A DNA stretch of 9,338 nt from CAYFVR01 sp046541515 (GTDB lineage: Bacteria > Desulfobacterota > Desulfobacteria > Desulfobacterales > Desulfococcaceae), in contig JBKHDD010000185.1 in NCBI GenBank assembly GCA_046541515.1, forward strand, positions 1 to 9,338. Reading direction: 5' to 3'. Of the stretch, positions 7,689 through 9,338 are shown piece by piece (the first letter of the stretch is position 1; every line of letters begins with the position of its first letter). A program made the position numbers and the translations under genes. Under the pieces are notes generated by a model. That model had not been told where the DNA came from. It did no database searches and was given only the letters and a program-made list of their open reading frames with translations.

Positions 7689-7716
7689 TTTCCAACTTTT
7701 TTCCAAGGCATAAAAT
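7689..7716 (+). promoter_or_regulatory. Candidate promoter giving a near-leaderless methyltransferase mRNA
   Basis: TTTCCA (7689-7694) and TAAAAT (7711-7716) are separated by 16 bp. A start site about seven bases after the -10 box falls near 7723, only about three bases before the ATG at 7726. The bases before that ATG (TAGCTCCTTC) contain no Shine-Dalgarno sequence, which fits leaderless initiation. Confidence 0.4.
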
Positions 7717-7725
7717 AGCTCCTTC

Positions 7726-8928
7726 ATGGAATCCAAACACCGAACATTTTCAGAATTTTTCGCGGGCATCGGCTTGATGCGCCTGGGCCTGGAGCGGGCC
7801 GGTTGGAAGGCCGTGTTCGCCAATGATATTGACGCGGACAAAGCCGATATGTACGCCGCCCATTTTGGGAACGAAGATCGTCATTTTTCGCTGGAAGACA
7901 TCCACGCGTTGAAACCGTCCGAAGTGCCCCCCGCTTTGTTGGCCACGGCCTCTTTTCCCTGCAACGATCTTTCCCTGGCCGGGGCTCGAAAAGGACTGGG
8001 CGGCAAGCAATCTTCCGCTTTCTGGGGGTTCATTCGAATTCTGGAGGGCATGGGCCATCGGCGGCCGCCCATGGTGTTGCTGGAAAATGTGTCCGGATTT
8101 TTGACTTCCAAAAAAGGCGAAGATTTTCGGGAAGCGCTACGGGCATTGAACAATCTGGGTTACGCCACGGACGCGATCATCATCGACGCCGCCCGTTTTG
8201 TGCCCCAGAGCCGCGTTCGGTTATTCGTCATCGGCGTCGCCGATCCCATCCGGCAACCAAAACCGGCAAAACAGGCCGGAGAGGATTGGCGTTTCTTTGA
8301 ATCCGACGTTCGGCCCAAGGCGCTTGCGGATTTCATTTTTTCGCACCCCGAAATCCATTGGAAGATTCGAGACCTTCCACCGCTTCCGCAACGAGATTTC
8401 TTTCTCCCCGATTTCCTGGAAGACCTTCCGGATGATTCCCTCTGCTGGTGGAACGACGAGCGGAGAGATTATTTGCTCGGCCAGATGAGTGAACGCCATT
8501 CGAAGATCGTCCGGGAGATGAAGGCCCGGCGAAAGTGGTCCTATGCCACGGCGTTTCGGCGGGTGAGAAAAGGGAAGTCCATGGCGGAAATCCGGGTGGA
8601 CGGGGTGGCGGGTTGCTTGCGGACCCCCCGGGGCGGCAGCGGGAGGCAAATTCTGGTCAAAGCCGGCTACGGCAAGGTGTCCGTCCGGCTTCTCACCCCG
8701 CGGGAATGCGCCCGCTTGATGGGCGCGGACGATTTCGTCATCGAAACCTCGCTGAACAAGGCGTTGTTCGGCTTCGGCGACGCGGTGTGCGTGCCGGTGA
8801 TTGAGTGGATTGGCGAAAATTATTTGAATCCGCTGCCCGGAGAGATTCGATGGGCCAAAGAGCGCGGACGTTTACCAAAAACATCGCCGAGTTCGTCCGA
8901 TTTTCGTCGGCGAATGTCGGCGCTTTGA
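7726..8928 (+). CDS. DNA (cytosine-5-)-methyltransferase
   Basis: 400 residues with the C5-methyltransferase motifs in order. Motif I is FAGIG (12-16, AdoMet binding), motif II is around NDID (33-36), and motif IV is FPCNDLSLAG with the catalytic C79. Motif VI is ENV (120-122) and motif VIII QSRVRLFVIG (161-170). A variable target-recognition region spans about 180-310, motif IX is LLTPRECARLMG (322-333) and motif X GFGDAVCVPVIEW (349-361). It transfers a methyl group from AdoMet to C5 of cytosine within a specific DNA site. Motif IV has PCN rather than the commoner PCQ. The TRD segment GVAGCLRTPRGGSGRQIL appears in a recognisable group of C5 enzymes, but I cannot name the site. It is followed after 9 bp by Vsr in the same frame, which supports a real 5-methylcytosine activity. 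All catalytic residues are present. Confidence 0.95.
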   Translation: MESKHRTFSEFFAGIGLMRLGLERAGWKAVFANDIDADKADMYAAHFGNEDRHFSLEDIHALKPSEVPPALLATASFPCNDLSLAGARKGLGGKQSSAFWGFIRILEGMGHRRPPMVLLENVSGFLTSKKGEDFREALRALNNLGYATDAIIIDAARFVPQSRVRLFVIGVADPIRQPKPAKQAGEDWRFFESDVRPKALADFIFSHPEIHWKIRDLPPLPQRDFFLPDFLEDLPDDSLCWWNDERRDYLLGQMSERHSKIVREMKARRKWSYATAFRRVRKGKSMAEIRVDGVAGCLRTPRGGSGRQILVKAGYGKVSVRLLTPRECARLMGADDFVIETSLNKALFGFGDAVCVPVIEWIGENYLNPLPGEIRWAKERGRLPKTSPSSSDFRRRMSAL

Positions 8929-8937
8929 TTCTGCTCC

Positions 8938-9338
8938 GTGGATACGGTTTCCCCCGAAAAACGAAGCGAAATTATGGGGCGGGTGCGGTCCCGGAATACC
9001 CGGCCGGAAATCCGGGTTCGGTCGCTGCTTCATCGAATGGGTTTCCGGTTCCGGCTGCACGGGAAAGATTTGCCGGGCAGCCCCGATATCGTCCTGCCCA
9101 AATATTCCACAGTGATTTTCGTCCATGGATGCTTTTGGCACCGCCATCCGGGATGCCCAAGAGCCACCACCCCCGCCTCCCGGCCGGAGCATTGGTTGCC
9201 CAAATTTCGAAGAACGGTTGAACGAGACCGGGAGAATCAGGATCGGCTGCGGGAATTGGGGTGGAAGGTGATTGTGTTGTGGGAGTGCGAATTGGAAACG
9301 AAAGAGGATTTGGAACGAAAGCTGCGGGATTGGATACT
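8938..9338 (+). CDS. vsr: Very short patch repair endonuclease Vsr (3' end cut by the window edge)
   Basis: 133 residues are visible and probably only a few are missing, as family members are about 135-150 long. Vsr nicks 5' of the T in T:G mismatches produced when 5-methylcytosine deaminates. The N-terminus DTVSPEKRSEIMGRVRSRNT is the family signature. Other hallmarks are E24, D50 in GSPDIV (catalytic Asp), H63 and C65 in FVHGCFW, H68 and H70 in WHRH, C73, and C117 in LWEC, so the zinc and active sites look intact. The position usually occupied by Asn before the VxRD segment is Thr (T93). The start is GTG at 8938. The frame is closed just upstream by the methyltransferase TGA (8926-8928), so no earlier start is possible. 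I see no Shine-Dalgarno sequence, which suggests translational coupling to the methyltransferase. Confidence 0.94.
   Translation, partial: MDTVSPEKRSEIMGRVRSRNTRPEIRVRSLLHRMGFRFRLHGKDLPGSPDIVLPKYSTVIFVHGCFWHRHPGCPRATTPASRPEHWLPKFRRTVERDRENQDRLRELGWKVIVLWECELETKEDLERKLRDWI

Noticed and set aside
8805..9221. A 138-codon plus-strand frame overlapping the methyltransferase end and Vsr
   Set aside because: It is out of frame with both genes. The Vsr frame starting at GTG 8938 carries the whole family signature over the same DNA.
1..9338. CRISPR array, tRNA, rRNA, integrase or insertion sequence
   Set aside because: I looked for regularly spaced short repeats, tRNA arms, rRNA signatures and transposase or integrase motifs on both strands and saw none. 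The only tandem repeat is the TPR-coding one.

Overview
The window is GC-rich bacterial DNA with dense genes of about 58-60% GC character and lower-GC gaps. No rRNA, tRNA, phage or insertion-sequence marker fixes the taxon. Large CHAT/STAND/TPR proteins, an AAA-like plus PD-(D/E)XK fusion and a methyltransferase with Vsr are typical of environmental bacteria with large genomes (Desulfobacterota, cyanobacteria, Acidobacteria and similar). That placement is inference only.

Left block (1-2953, minus strand): a two-gene operon. A 69-residue protein with two CxxC pairs overlaps by 4 bp (ATGA) a very large protein. The large protein has an N-terminal CHAT caspase-like protease with an intact His/Cys pair, a central STAND-type P-loop NTPase and C-terminal TPR repeats that run off the left edge. 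This is the architecture of a sensor/switch/protease of the bacterial immunity or cell-death type.

Divergent gap (2954-3202): candidate promoters in both directions. To its right (3203-4789, plus) is a 528-residue ATPase of the AAA-like family carrying a C-terminal PD-(D/E)XK nuclease-like domain.

Middle (4957-7516, plus): two ordinary-looking genes, a UPF0178/YaiI-family protein and a SulP anion transporter with a STAS domain. They are separated by a 442-bp gene-less, pyrimidine-rich stretch.

Right block (7726-9338, plus): a complete DNA cytosine-5 methyltransferase followed after 9 bp, in the same reading frame, by a Vsr mismatch endonuclease cut by the right edge. The methyltransferase makes 5-methylcytosine and Vsr starts repair of the T:G mismatches that arise when it deaminates. 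No cognate restriction enzyme is visible; it may lie beyond the right edge or be absent.

Overall the window looks like an accessory/defence-type neighbourhood (CHAT-STAND-TPR with its small partner, ATPase-nuclease, methyltransferase-Vsr) interrupted by two housekeeping-like genes. The least familiar element is the small CxxC protein translationally coupled to the CHAT-STAND-TPR protein.
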